This document shows positions 1 through 8,287 of a stretch of 64,000 nt of DNA, one piece after another; the first letter of the stretch is position 1, and the number at the start of each line of letters is the position of its first letter. This DNA comes from Lysobacter_K koreensis (GTDB taxonomy: Bacteria; Pseudomonadota; Gammaproteobacteria; Xanthomonadales; Xanthomonadaceae), in the NCBI RefSeq assembly GCF_042677045.1, contig NZ_JBHTIH010000007.1, forward strand, positions 289,808 to 353,807, read 5' to 3'. The notes under the pieces are model-generated. The model was not told where the DNA came from. It made no database searches and saw only the letters and a list, made by a program, of their open reading frames with translations. Made by a program: the position numbers and the translations under genes.

Positions 1-528
1 CGCGGCATGGCGCAGGTGCGCCACGGCCAGGGCAAAGGCAAGGCGGGCGCGGCGGCGTTGCGCGCGGCCCAGCAGGAACTGCATGCGCTGGAAGCGATCG
101 CAAAGGAACCGGCGTTGCACGAGGTGCTGCTGAGCGCCGCCGCCCACGCCGACGACGTGCTCGAGGTGGCGGTAGCGATGCTGCGCGGCGAACTGGCGCT
201 CGCGCGCGGCCAGCGCCAGCCCGGGCTGGCCGCGCTGCGCGCCGCGGTCGCCGCCGAGGACCGCCTGCCCTACAACGAGCCGCCCGACTGGCCGCTGCCG
301 GTGCGGCCGTACCTGGGCGCGGCCTTGCTCGATGCCAAGCGCCCGAAGGAAGCGGCGGCGGTGTACGCGCAGGACCTGGCCAAGTACCCCGACAACGGCT
401 GGTCGCTGCACGGCCTGGCGCGCGCGCAAGCCCGGCTCAAGCAGGCCGACGCGGCCGCCGAGAGCGAGCGGCGTTTCGACCAGGCGTGGCAGTGGGCGGA
501 TGTGGAGCTGACAGCGTCGCGGTTCTGA
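1..528 (+). CDS. TPR-type protein, C-terminal part (5' end outside window)
   Basis: The frame is open from the first base and ends with TGA at 526-528, so only the last 175 or so residues of a longer protein are present. They are alanine-rich and helical. The stretch YAQDLAKYPDNGWSLHGLARA looks like a tetratricopeptide helix pair with the usual Gly/Ala/Leu spacing. TPR repeats act as protein-binding scaffolds, and no catalytic motif is visible, so no specific role can be given. The ATG at position 7 is probably an internal methionine, because the frame is already open and coding-like upstream of it. The gene converges on gshA, and the two are separated by a 100-bp region that contains an inverted repeat. 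Confidence 0.6.
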   Translation, partial: RGMAQVRHGQGKGKAGAAALRAAQQELHALEAIAKEPALHEVLLSAAAHADDVLEVAVAMLRGELALARGQRQPGLAALRAAVAAEDRLPYNEPPDWPLPVRPYLGAALLDAKRPKEAAAVYAQDLAKYPDNGWSLHGLARAQARLKQADAAAESERRFDQAWQWADVELTASRF

Positions 529-540
529 ACGGACAAGACC

Positions 541-616
541 CGTAGGCTGGGTTGGCTCCAGCAACCCGGCACCTCGTCGTACACGTCTCTGGGTTGATGA
601 AGCCAACCCAGCCTAC
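541..616. repeat. GTAG-type inverted repeat, copy 1
   Basis: GTAGGCTGGGTTGGCT at the left pairs with AGCCAACCCAGCCTAC at the right, giving a long imperfect hairpin between two convergent genes. The right half (573-616) is a diverged copy of 5396-5439: both are 44 bp with 37 identical positions and lie in the same orientation. It probably belongs to the REP-like elements common in xanthomonads, and it may also stop transcription from both sides. Confidence 0.75.
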
Positions 617-628
617 CGGCGGGTGCAC

Positions 629-2029
629 CTAGTACGCGTACTCCGTGAACACCGGATCGATGTTGCCGCCCCAGGCGCCATGGAACAGCTCGAGTTTGCG
701 TTCGGCCGGGGTGATGCCGGCCTCGACGAACTCCAGCAGCGGCGCCAGGTAGATCGATTCGTCGGCGCCGTTCTGGTTGAGCTTGGCGCGACGCGCCAGG
801 CCGTGCGCAGAGATCTCCAGCGCGCGCCGCGACAGGTCGAGCACGGTGCCATTGCGGAACGGTAGCTTGAACGCCTGGCGCGGCACGCCATCGCGCAGCG
901 CGTGGCGTTCGGCCAGCGAGAAATCCTTGACCAGGTCCCAGGCCGCATCCAGCGCGGTCTGGTCGTACAGCAGCCCGACCCAGAACGCCGACAACGCGCA
1001 GATGCGGTTCCACGGACCGGAGTCGGCGCCGCGCATCTCCAGGTACTTCTTCAGCCGCACCTCGGGGAACGCGGTGGTCATGTGGTCGGCCCAGTCCTTC
1101 ATCGTCGGCCGCTGCTGCGGGTACGCCGGCAGCCGGCCTTCCATGTAGTCGCGGAACGACTGGCCGGACGCGTCGATGTACTGGCCGTCGCGGTAGACGA
1201 AGTACATCGGCACGTCGAGCAGGTAGTCGGTGTAGCGCTCGTAGCCGAAGCCGTCCTCGAACACGAAATCGAGCAGGCCGGTGCGGTCGGCGTCGGTGTC
1301 GGTCCAGATGTGCGAGCGGTAGCTCAGGTAGCCGTTCGGCTGGCCTTGCGTGAACGGCGAGTCGGCGAACAGCGCGGTCGCGATCGGCTGCAGGGCCAGC
1401 GACACGCGGAACTTCTGCACCATGTCCGCTTCCGACGCCACGTCGAGGTTGACCTGCACCGTGGACGTGCGGGTCATCATGTCCAGGCCGAGGTCGCCGA
1501 CCTTGGGCATGTACTCGCGCATGATCTTGTAGCGGCCCTTGGGCATCCACGGCATCTCGTCGCGGCGCCACTTGGGCTGGAAGCCCATGCCGAGGAAACC
1601 CAGGCCCATCGGCTCGGCCACCGCGCGCACTTCCTTGAGGTGCTTGGCCGCCTCGCAGCAGGTGTCGTGCAGCGTCGCCAGCGGCGCGCCCGACAGTTCC
1701 AGCTGGCCGGCCGGCTCCAGCGATACCGAGGCGTCGTCGCGGGTCAGTGCGATCACCCGGTCCGGTTGTCCGGGCAGGTGTTCTTCCACCGGTGCCCAGC
1801 CGAACTGGGTCAGGCCCTTGAGCAGGGCCTCGATGCCGCGCTCGCCGTCGAAGGTCGGCGGCCGCAGGTCGTCGGTGCGGAAACCGAACTTCTCGTGCTC
1901 GGTGCCGATCTTCCACTCCGACGCGGGACGCACGCCCGAGGCGAGGAAATCGACCAGCGCATCGCGCCCACCCAACTCCATGAGCGGGATTTCGACATCC
2001 TTGACTTGGCTGGGACCGGACACACGCAC
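629..2029 (-). CDS. gshA: glutamate-cysteine ligase, plant/proteobacterial type
   Basis: Cytoplasmic enzyme for the first step of glutathione synthesis, joining L-glutamate and L-cysteine with ATP. The 466 residues match the GCS2-type family found in plants, alphaproteobacteria and xanthomonads rather than the E. coli type. Landmarks are the N-terminal WKIGTEHEKFGF block, SLEPAGQLELSGAP, the basic LGMGFQPKWRRDEMPWMPKGRY segment (here quoted only in part: FQPKWRRDEMPWMPKGRY), MTRTSTVQVNLD and SYRSHIWTDTD. The start shown is GTG at 2029. A second GTG lies two codons downstream and an ATG at 1981, and none has a clearly spaced Shine-Dalgarno sequence, so the start is uncertain by up to 16 codons. 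It is divergent from the peptide-binding-protein gene. No gshB is present here. Confidence 0.93.
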   Translation of the reverse strand: MRVSGPSQVKDVEIPLMELGGRDALVDFLASGVRPASEWKIGTEHEKFGFRTDDLRPPTFDGERGIEALLKGLTQFGWAPVEEHLPGQPDRVIALTRDDASVSLEPAGQLELSGAPLATLHDTCCEAAKHLKEVRAVAEPMGLGFLGMGFQPKWRRDEMPWMPKGRYKIMREYMPKVGDLGLDMMTRTSTVQVNLDVASEADMVQKFRVSLALQPIATALFADSPFTQGQPNGYLSYRSHIWTDTDADRTGLLDFVFEDGFGYERYTDYLLDVPMYFVYRDGQYIDASGQSFRDYMEGRLPAYPQQRPTMKDWADHMTTAFPEVRLKKYLEMRGADSGPWNRICALSAFWVGLLYDQTALDAAWDLVKDFSLAERHALRDGVPRQAFKLPFRNGTVLDLSRRALEISAHGLARRAKLNQNGADESIYLAPLLEFVEAGITPAERKLELFHGAWGGNIDPVFTEYAY

Positions 2030-2116
2030 CTCGCAGTGGATTCAAGCCAGCGATATGCGGCGCGTCGCCTACAATCGCAAGACCCCGGCAGTGTAGACCG
2101 CCCCTTGCATCGAACC

Positions 2117-3703
2117 ATGTCCGTTTTGCAACGCTGCGGTCTGGCCTTGTCACTGGCGCTGGCGTGGTCGGTCGCGTCGGCACGGGCATCGGGCGAGCAA
2201 CTCGAACGCGGCAACGGCCCGGAACCGAGCACCCTCGACGCGCACCGCTGCCAGGAAGTGGCCTGCGGCAACGTGCTGCGCGACCTCTACGAAGGGCTGG
2301 TCACCGAGGACGCGCGAGGCCGCCTGGTCCCCGGCATCGCGCAACGCTGGACGGTGTCGGCCGACGGCCGCACCTGGACCTTCGTGCTGCGCGACGGCCT
2401 GCGCTGGAGCAATGGCCAGCCGCTGGATGCGCCGCAGATCGTCGCCAGCTTCCGGCGCGCGTTCGCACCGGCCACGGCCGCGCCGTTCGGCGAGTTGTTC
2501 GATGCGTTGACCAACGCGCAGGCGGTGCAGGCCGGCACGCTGCCGCCGAGCGCGCTTGGGGTCGCGGCACCCGATGCGCGCAGCGTGGTGTTTACCCTGA
2601 CCCGCAGTGCCTCGCTGCCGGCGCTGCTGACCTTGCCGATCGCGTTCCCGGTGTACCTGCCGGCGGTGGCGCGGTTCGGCGCGCAGCACACGCGTCCCGG
2701 GCAGCTGGTCTCGAATGGTCCGTACCGGCTCGCGGCGTGGACGCCGCAGGCGAACCTGGTGGTAGAGAAGAACCCGCGCTTCCACGATGCGGCGCGCGTG
2801 GCGATCGAGCGCGTGCGCTTCCAGGTCACCGAGGACGCCGCCGCCGAACTGCAACGCTTCGCGGCCGGCGACCTGCACCTGACCGAAGTCGTGCCGCCGC
2901 AGCCGCTGGCGTCGCTGCGCGCGCGCTTCGGTGCGCAGCTGCGGATCAGCCCGTACATCGGCGCGTTCTGGCTTGGCATGAACCTGACCCGGGCGCCGTT
3001 GCAGGAGCAGCCGCAACTGCGCGAGGCACTGTCGCTGGCGGTCGACCGCGACATCCTCACCCGCCATGTCACCGGCCTGGGCGAGACCCCGGCCTACGGC
3101 ATCGTGCCGCCGGGCATCGCCGGCTACACGCCGGCATCGGCGACCTGGTCGACGCTGACCCAGGCGCAACGCGAATCGCGCGCGCGCGCGCTGTACCGCG
3201 CCGCGGGCTACTCCAATGACAAACCTTTGGTGATCGAGCTGCGCTACAACACCTCGACCCCGCACCGGCGGCTCGCGCTCGCGGTCGCGGCGATGTGGCG
3301 GCAGGTGCTCGGCGTGCAGGTGCGGCTGCGCAACGAGGAGTGGAAGGTGTTCGTCGGCAACCGCAAGCAGCGCGTGATCACCCAGGTGTTCCGCGGCGGC
3401 TGGATCGCCGACGTGCCGGACGCGGGCAACTTCCTCGCCGCGTTCGGCAGCGACGGCCCGCTCAACTGGACCGGGTATGACGACGCCGGTTTCCGCGCCC
3501 GCCTGGCCAAGGCCGACGCGGCGAAGTCCGAGGCCGCGCGCAATGCCTGGCTGCACGCCGCCGAAGTCCGGCTGCTCAACGCCAATGCGGTGGTGCCGCT
3601 GTATTTCTACACCTCCAAGCACTTGGTATCCGAGCAGGTGGTCGGATTCGAAGCCAATGCCCTGGATCGCCATGCCTCGCGCTGGCTGCATTTGCGGCGA
3701 TGA
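2117..3703 (+). CDS. OppA-like periplasmic peptide-binding protein
   Basis: Predicted 528-residue solute-binding protein of the SBP_bac_5 family, which captures oligopeptides in the periplasm for an ABC importer. A signal peptide is evident (basic start, then LALSLALAWSVASARA). The mature part carries the family signatures: EPSTLDAHR near the N terminus, LYEGLVTEDARGRLVPGIAQ, WTVSADGRTWTFVLRDGLRW, and later VSNGPYRLAAWTP and LREALSLAVDRDIL. It lacks a lipobox cysteine. Its TGA overlaps the ATG at 3700, and it is followed at once by a VIT-family gene and an oppB-like permease, so the three look cotranscribed. The ATG at 2117 was chosen because it directly precedes the signal sequence, although the frame is open well upstream. 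Confidence 0.88.
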   Translation: MSVLQRCGLALSLALAWSVASARASGEQLERGNGPEPSTLDAHRCQEVACGNVLRDLYEGLVTEDARGRLVPGIAQRWTVSADGRTWTFVLRDGLRWSNGQPLDAPQIVASFRRAFAPATAAPFGELFDALTNAQAVQAGTLPPSALGVAAPDARSVVFTLTRSASLPALLTLPIAFPVYLPAVARFGAQHTRPGQLVSNGPYRLAAWTPQANLVVEKNPRFHDAARVAIERVRFQVTEDAAAELQRFAAGDLHLTEVVPPQPLASLRARFGAQLRISPYIGAFWLGMNLTRAPLQEQPQLREALSLAVDRDILTRHVTGLGETPAYGIVPPGIAGYTPASATWSTLTQAQRESRARALYRAAGYSNDKPLVIELRYNTSTPHRRLALAVAAMWRQVLGVQVRLRNEEWKVFVGNRKQRVITQVFRGGWIADVPDAGNFLAAFGSDGPLNWTGYDDAGFRARLAKADAAKSEAARNAWLHAAEVRLLNANAVVPLYFYTSKHLVSEQVVGFEANALDRHASRWLHLRR

Positions 3704-3732
3704 TGGCGGCATCGGTTCGAGGAACAGATCGC

Positions 3733-4428
3733 ATGCGCCGTTGGCACGCCGAACACCACCGCGCCGACCGTGTCGGCTGGCTGCGCGCGGCCGTGCTCGG
3801 GGCAAACGACGGCATCGTTTCGATCGCCGGGCTGGTGGTCGGCGTCGCCGCCAGTGGTGCCGGGCCGGGCACCGTGCTCACCAGCGGCATCGCCGGCGTG
3901 GTCGCGGGGGCGATGTCGATGGCCGCCGGCGAGTACGTGTCGGTGCAGTCGCAGGCCGACACCGAGCGCGCCGACATCGCCAAGGAAACCCGTGAGCTGG
4001 CCGAGGATGCGGACAGCGAGCTGGCCGAACTGACCCACATCTACGTCAAGCGCGGACTCAGCGAGGCGCTCGCACACGACGTGGCGATCCAACTCACCGC
4101 GCACGATGCGTTGGGCAGTCACGCGCGCGACGAGCTGGGCATCACCGAGACCCTGCGTGCGCGCCCGTTGCAGGCGGCGCTCGCGTCGGCGGCGGCGTTC
4201 GTGGCCGGCGCCGTGCTGCCGATCGGCGCGGTCGTGCTGGCGCCGGCCGCACACGTCGCGCCGGTGGCGATGGGGACGACGCTCGTGTCCTTGCTCGGAT
4301 CCGGCGCACTGGCGGCGTGGACCGGTGGCGCCCCGGTCACGCGGGGCGCCGTGCGCGTCGCGTTCTGGGGCGCACTGGCGATGGGCGCCGCGGCGCTGGT
4401 CGGTAGCCAGTTCCACGTGCAGGGCTGA
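3733..4428 (+). CDS. VIT1/CCC1-family membrane transporter
   Basis: 231-residue inner-membrane protein of the VIT (vacuolar iron transporter-like) family, whose characterised members export Fe2+/Mn2+. The signature LGANDGIVS near residue 20, the following GVAASGAG and the AGAMSMAAGEYVSVQSQ segment are typical of bacterial members. A hydrophilic acidic middle part (about 75-135, TERADIAKETRELAEDAD) is followed by three C-terminal hydrophobic segments. An earlier ATG at 3700 is in frame, but GAGGAA at 3719-3724 sits 8 nt before the ATG at 3733, so that start is preferred. The gene stands between oppA- and oppB-like genes and its stop is 1 nt from the permease GTG. The metal specificity cannot be read from the sequence. 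Confidence 0.85.
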   Translation: MRRWHAEHHRADRVGWLRAAVLGANDGIVSIAGLVVGVAASGAGPGTVLTSGIAGVVAGAMSMAAGEYVSVQSQADTERADIAKETRELAEDADSELAELTHIYVKRGLSEALAHDVAIQLTAHDALGSHARDELGITETLRARPLQAALASAAAFVAGAVLPIGAVVLAPAAHVAPVAMGTTLVSLLGSGALAAWTGGAPVTRGAVRVAFWGALAMGAAALVGSQFHVQG

Positions 4429-4429
4429 C

Positions 4430-5368
4430 GTGTCCGCGCACGTTCGCCCTGGATCACGCGCGCTGTCACGCCTGCTGGAAGCCGGCCTGACGCTGTGGCT
4501 GCTGGCCACGCTGTGCTTCGTGCTGCTGCGCGCCGCGCCCGGCGGGCCGTTCGATACCGAGAAGGCCGCGCCGCCCGAGGTGCAGGCCGCGCTCGCGACC
4601 CAGTACCGACTCGACCGGCCGCTGATCGGCCAGTACGCCGCGTGGCTGGGCGACGTCGCGCGCGGCGACCTCGGCCCGTCGTTCCAGTACCCCGACTACA
4701 GCGTCAACCAGCTGATCGGCAACGCACTGCCGGTGTCGGCACTCAATGGCGGGCTGGCGTTGCTGCTCGCGCTCGCGCTGGGCATTCCGCTGGGCGTGTG
4801 GGCGGCGCTGCGCGCGGGCCGCTGGACCGACCGCGGGCTGATGTTCGCCGCCGGGCTCGGGCTGGCGATCCCGAAATTCGTCGCCGCACCGGGGCTGGTG
4901 CTGCTGTTCGCGGTCACGCTGCAATGGCTGCCGGCCGGCGGCTGGGGCGAGTGGCGCAACGTGGTGCTGCCGGTGGTCGCGCTGGCGCTGCCCAACATCG
5001 CCTACTGCGCGCGCCTGACCCGCGCGTCGATGCTGGAAACCCTGTCGGCCGAGTACCTGCGCGCGGCGCGGGCGCGGGGGTTCTCACCGGCGCGGCTGCT
5101 GTTCGCGCACGCGCTGAAGCCGGCGCTGCTGCCGGTGGTCGCGTGGCTGGCACCGGCGCTGATCAACGTCGTCAGCGGCTCGGTGGTGGTCGAGCAGGTA
5201 TTCGGCATCCCCGGCATGGGCCGCTACTTCATCCAGGGCGCGCTCAACCGCGACTACACCCTGGTGCTGGGCGTGGTGCTGGTGGTCGGCGCGCTGATCG
5301 TGCTGATCAACACCGCGGTGGATGCGCTGCGCGGCTGGATGGACCCGCGCCTGCAGGACGCGTCGTAA
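4430..5368 (+). CDS. OppB-like ABC transporter permease
   Basis: 312-residue inner-membrane permease of the BPD_transp_1 family, equivalent to OppB/DppB. An N-terminal TM (LTLWLLATLCFVLLRAAPGG) is followed by the conserved FDTEKAAPPEVQAAL region, several further TMs, and the EAA cytoplasmic loop EYLRAARARGFSPARLLFAHA that contacts the ATPase. VVVEQVFGIPGMGRYFIQGA is diagnostic of OppB-type proteins. The GTG start at 4430 lies one base after the VIT stop. No oppC, oppD or oppF follows: the next gene is unrelated. The partner permease and ATPases must lie elsewhere, or the system is incomplete. Confidence 0.9.
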   Translation: MSAHVRPGSRALSRLLEAGLTLWLLATLCFVLLRAAPGGPFDTEKAAPPEVQAALATQYRLDRPLIGQYAAWLGDVARGDLGPSFQYPDYSVNQLIGNALPVSALNGGLALLLALALGIPLGVWAALRAGRWTDRGLMFAAGLGLAIPKFVAAPGLVLLFAVTLQWLPAGGWGEWRNVVLPVVALALPNIAYCARLTRASMLETLSAEYLRAARARGFSPARLLFAHALKPALLPVVAWLAPALINVVSGSVVVEQVFGIPGMGRYFIQGALNRDYTLVLGVVLVVGALIVLINTAVDALRGWMDPRLQDAS

Positions 5369-5395
5369 ATTAGCCGGCTCCATCCACCCAGCCTC

Positions 5396-5439
5396 CTCGT
5401 CGCTCATGTAGCTGGGTTGGTGGAGCCAACCCAGCCTAC
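5396..5439 (+). repeat. GTAG-type inverted repeat, copy 2
   Basis: 44-bp element matching 573-616 at 37 of 44 positions in the same orientation. GCTGGGTTGG and CCAACCCAGC form a hairpin with a 5-nt loop. It lies 27 bp after the oppB stop and may serve as its transcription end, although no T-tract follows. Confidence 0.75.
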
Positions 5440-5469
5440 GAACCAAGTACTACCTACAAGGATGCAGGC

Positions 5470-6297
5470 ATGACACCGGTGTACGAAGCGGCCAACTCAA
5501 CCGATGCTTATCTAGTCAAGAACCTGCTCGAACAGGCGGGCGTTCCTAGCTACATTCGCGGTGAGTATCTGCAGGGTGGCTTGGGGGATCTCCCGGCCGG
5601 GGGCCTCATCCATGTCTGTGTTGCTGACTCGCAGGCCGAGCACGCCCGTGAAATCGTCCTGGACTGGGAACAAAGCAGTTCCCGTGACGGGGATGATTTC
5701 GCCAACGAAGCATCGGAGACCCCGGTGGCACCACCCGCGAGCCCTTCCCGCCGCAGCGCCATCGTCGCCCTACTCATCGGAGCGGTGGCAGGCGCATTTT
5801 TGACATGGGCCACATTGCGCGGCCCGCCGACGGAAAACGGGGTCGACTACAACGGCGATGGCATCGTGGACGAACGGGCAATCTTTTCCGGGGATGTACT
5901 GAAGCGCGTCGAGTTCGACCGCAATCGGGACGGAAAAGCGGACGCCGTCAGTCATTTCGATCGAAATGGCGCCGTTTCTCAAGGCCAGAACGACGACGAT
6001 TTCGATGGCCGGATGGAATCAGCTTTCGAGTATTTGCATGGCCAGTGGCTCACCCAGACCAGCGACATCGACGGAGACGGCAGTCCCGACTACCAGTCGG
6101 AAGCCATTTCGGGCGTTATCTACAGCGAAGAATGGCTTGATCCGGCCGGGCATGTGCTCAAGCGGGCAAGGTACGACGATGGTCGCATCGTCACCAGCGA
6201 TCTCGACTCCAACAGGGATGGCCGGCTGGACACGCGGCGTTTCCATGATTCGATCGGCGAGATCGAAAAGACCGAACCACTCAAACTCGCCAAGTGA
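5470..6297 (+). CDS. DUF2007 domain protein with TM and EF-hand-like loops
   Basis: 275 residues in three parts. Residues 1-65 resemble DUF2007 (YEAANSTDAYLVKNLLEQAG, then a GLGDLPAGG turn and VADSQAEHAREIV), a small fold of unproven function. Residues 97-118 form one TM helix after a Pro/Ser linker. The C-terminal 155 residues hold five aspartate-rich loops like calcium-binding EF-hand or dockerin loops: DYNGDGIVDE (127), DRNRDGKADA (150), DDDFDGRMES (175), DIDGDGSPDY (199) and DSNRDGRLDT (246). The C-terminal part probably faces the periplasm. Codon use is less GC-rich than in neighbouring genes, which may indicate later acquisition. It is a stand-alone gene that converges on engB. Confidence 0.8.
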   Translation: MTPVYEAANSTDAYLVKNLLEQAGVPSYIRGEYLQGGLGDLPAGGLIHVCVADSQAEHAREIVLDWEQSSSRDGDDFANEASETPVAPPASPSRRSAIVALLIGAVAGAFLTWATLRGPPTENGVDYNGDGIVDERAIFSGDVLKRVEFDRNRDGKADAVSHFDRNGAVSQGQNDDDFDGRMESAFEYLHGQWLTQTSDIDGDGSPDYQSEAISGVIYSEEWLDPAGHVLKRARYDDGRIVTSDLDSNRDGRLDTRRFHDSIGEIEKTEPLKLAK

Positions 6298-6385
6298 TGC
6301 CGCCGCCCGCGTAGCGCTGGGGCCGGCGTAACCGGGTAGCCGCAGCCTCCCGGGCTTCTACCGGCTGCTTTCGCCCTGTCGGCGA

Positions 6386-6994
6386 CTAGAACAACCCCAG
6401 CCAGCCGCCGATCTTGTGGCGCGCCTCGTCGACGCCCTGCTTCGACTCGCCGGAGAACACCTGCACGCTGACCGCGTCGCCGTACTCGGCCTGCATTTCC
6501 TTGCGCACCGCGAGCATCGCGTTGCCCTGCGCGCCGCGGCCGAGCTTGTCGGCCTTGGTCAGGATCGCGTGCGCGGGCAGGCCGCGGCTGACCGCGTAGC
6601 CGAGCATCTGCTTGTCGTAGTCCTTGAGCGGGTGGCGGATGTCCATCACCACGATCAGGCCCTTGAGCGCCTGGCGGGTGCGGAAGTACTCGTCGAGAAA
6701 CGCCTGCCAGTGTGCCTGCAGGTCCTTGGGCACCTTGGCGAAACCGTAGCCGGGGAGGTCGACCAGGTACTTGTCGGTGGTCGGCGGGATGTCGAAGAAC
6801 ACCAGCTGCTGGGTGCGGCCGGGGGTCTTGGAGACCCGCGCCAGCGCGTTCTGCTGGCAGATCGCGTTGAGCGCGGTCGACTTCCCGGCGTTGGAGCGGC
6901 CGGCGAAGGCGACTTCGAAGCCGCCGTCGGGCGGAAGTTGGTTGGTGTTGTGCGCCGCCAGGAGGTACTTGGCGCGGGCGAGGTAATTGGCCAT
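6386..6994 (-). CDS. engB: ribosome biogenesis GTPase EngB/YihA/YsxC
   Basis: 202-residue TrmE-Era-EngA-EngB-type GTPase needed for 50S subunit assembly. G1 is GRSNAGKST (about residue 33), the threonine switch is TPGRTQQL, G3 is DLPGYGFAKVP and G4 is TKADK. Length is normal for the family. An upstream in-frame start at 7018 would add eight residues without similarity, so the ATG at 6994 (MANYLARAKYLL) is preferred. It is transcribed away from the cytochrome c4 gene, with a repeat-rich 270-bp spacer between them. Confidence 0.95.
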   Translation of the reverse strand: MANYLARAKYLLAAHNTNQLPPDGGFEVAFAGRSNAGKSTALNAICQQNALARVSKTPGRTQQLVFFDIPPTTDKYLVDLPGYGFAKVPKDLQAHWQAFLDEYFRTRQALKGLIVVMDIRHPLKDYDKQMLGYAVSRGLPAHAILTKADKLGRGAQGNAMLAVRKEMQAEYGDAVSVQVFSGESKQGVDEARHKIGGWLGLF

Positions 6995-7032
6995 GCGGCT
7001 AGGATCGCACGGACGCACGGGCGCTGGCCTTC

Positions 7033-7132
7033 GTAGGTGGCGGGGCCGCCCGACACGCCTCTATCCGTCGAACCCGCAGATCCAGACGACGCGGCCAATT
7101 GAAAAAGCGTGCCGAGCAGGCTCGGCACCTAC
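7033..7132. repeat. pair of inverted GTAG-type elements
   Basis: A left element starting GTAGGTGGCGGGG and a right element ending GCTCGGCACCTAC face each other. The right one forms a perfect hairpin GTGCCGAG-CAGG-CTCGGCAC (7109-7128) next to an AAAAAG run. The layout matches the head-to-head GTAG REP units described in Stenotrophomonas and relatives. They occupy most of the gap between the divergent engB and cytochrome c4 genes. Confidence 0.65.
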
Positions 7133-7264
7133 AAACACCGGCCCGCGTTGACCCTGCCCCACCGCCGCGACGATAATTCCGCGGTTGCGGCGGCCGCCAC
7201 GCGGCCCGCCCTCTCCTCGCGCCACATCCCACCGCGTCACATCTTGTTGTTCGGAGCCCAGCTA

Positions 7265-8140
7265 ATGAGCCAAGCCCGCGTCCTAGGCATCCTCGGCGTC
7301 GCCGTCCTCGCGGTGGCCGCCGTTGCCTACGCCCAGACCACGGTCACCCCGATCCCGGAAAACGCCCCGGTCGAGACCGCGCCGCTGGACGCCAAGCCCG
7401 AAGCCACGGTGTGGGGCGACGCCAAGGCCGGCGCGACCAAGGCCGGCACCTGCGCGGCCTGCCACGGCCTGGATGGCAACCCGTCCGACCCGCAATACCC
7501 GCGCATTGCCGGCCAGAGCGAGCGCTACGTCGCCCAGCAGCTGGCGCTGTTCAAGAGCGGCGAGCGCAACACCGGCATGGCCGCGGTGATGAAGCCGTTC
7601 GCCGACGCCCTCAGCGCGCAGGACATGCGCGACCTGGGCGCCTACTTCGCGACCCAGAAGGGCGGCGCCGGCGTCGCCGACGACAGCGCGATCGCCAGCG
7701 GCCCGAACGCCGGCAAGAAGTTCTTCGAGGTCGGCCAGCAGCTGTTCCTGGCCGGCGACGCGGGCCGCGGCATCCCGGCGTGCCTGGCCTGCCACGGCCC
7801 CGACGGCGCCGGCAACCCCGGTCCGGCCTACCCGGCCATCGCCGGCCAGCAGGCCGCCTACGCGCAGCGCCGCCTCGAGGAGTACCGCGCCGGCACTACC
7901 ACCGTGCGCGACCCGCAGCTGTTCAACATCATGGCGACGATCACCAAGCAGCTGACCGACGAGGAAATCCGCTCGCTGGCCAGCTACCTGCAGGGCCTGC
8001 ACCCGCGCGCCGACGAGGCGCTGGCGGCCAATGCCCCGACTGCCGCGCCGGCACCGGCTCCGGCAGCCACGCCGGCTCCGGCCGCGCCGACGCCCACCCC
8101 GGTCGAGCCGGTCCCGGCCACGCCCGCCACCGGTTCCTGA
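7265..8140 (+). CDS. diheme cytochrome c4
   Basis: 291-residue periplasmic electron carrier that feeds terminal oxidases. A signal peptide (residues 1-23, ending AVAYA) is followed by two class I cytochrome c domains, with heme sites CAACH and CLACH and axial methionines likely in GMAAVMKPFAD and FNIMATI. This doubled architecture is typical of c4. Unusually, the C-terminal 45 residues form a low-complexity Ala/Pro tail (PAPAPAATPAPAAPTPTP). The start at 7265 directly precedes the signal sequence, although the frame is open from 7109. A strong terminator follows at 8206. The next genes are two dsbA-like genes, a plausible link because heme attachment depends on thiol control. Confidence 0.92.
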   Translation: MSQARVLGILGVAVLAVAAVAYAQTTVTPIPENAPVETAPLDAKPEATVWGDAKAGATKAGTCAACHGLDGNPSDPQYPRIAGQSERYVAQQLALFKSGERNTGMAAVMKPFADALSAQDMRDLGAYFATQKGGAGVADDSAIASGPNAGKKFFEVGQQLFLAGDAGRGIPACLACHGPDGAGNPGPAYPAIAGQQAAYAQRRLEEYRAGTTTVRDPQLFNIMATITKQLTDEEIRSLASYLQGLHPRADEALAANAPTAAPAPAPAATPAPAAPTPTPVEPVPATPATGS

Positions 8141-8205
8141 TCCGCTGGGCGTGAACTTCGGCCGCGCAGCGCGGTCGCAGTTCGCACTCCTTGGTTGTTT
8201 TCCAG

Positions 8206-8236
8206 CGCCGACCGTGGCATCACGGTCGGCGTTTTT
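8206..8236 (+). terminator. intrinsic terminator after cytochrome c4
   Basis: CGCCGACCGTG and CACGGTCGGCG form a perfect 11-bp stem with a GCAT loop, followed by TTTTT. It separates the cytochrome gene from dsbA. Confidence 0.93.
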
Positions 8237-8287
8237 ACTTTTCCCGCCGCGCCGCCGCGGCAACCTCCGGACCGAGTGAATCCGCCG

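Noticed and set aside
2070..2075. TACAAT as -10 box for the peptide-binding-protein gene
   Set aside because: No -35-like hexamer lies 16-19 bp upstream, so it was not called as a promoter.
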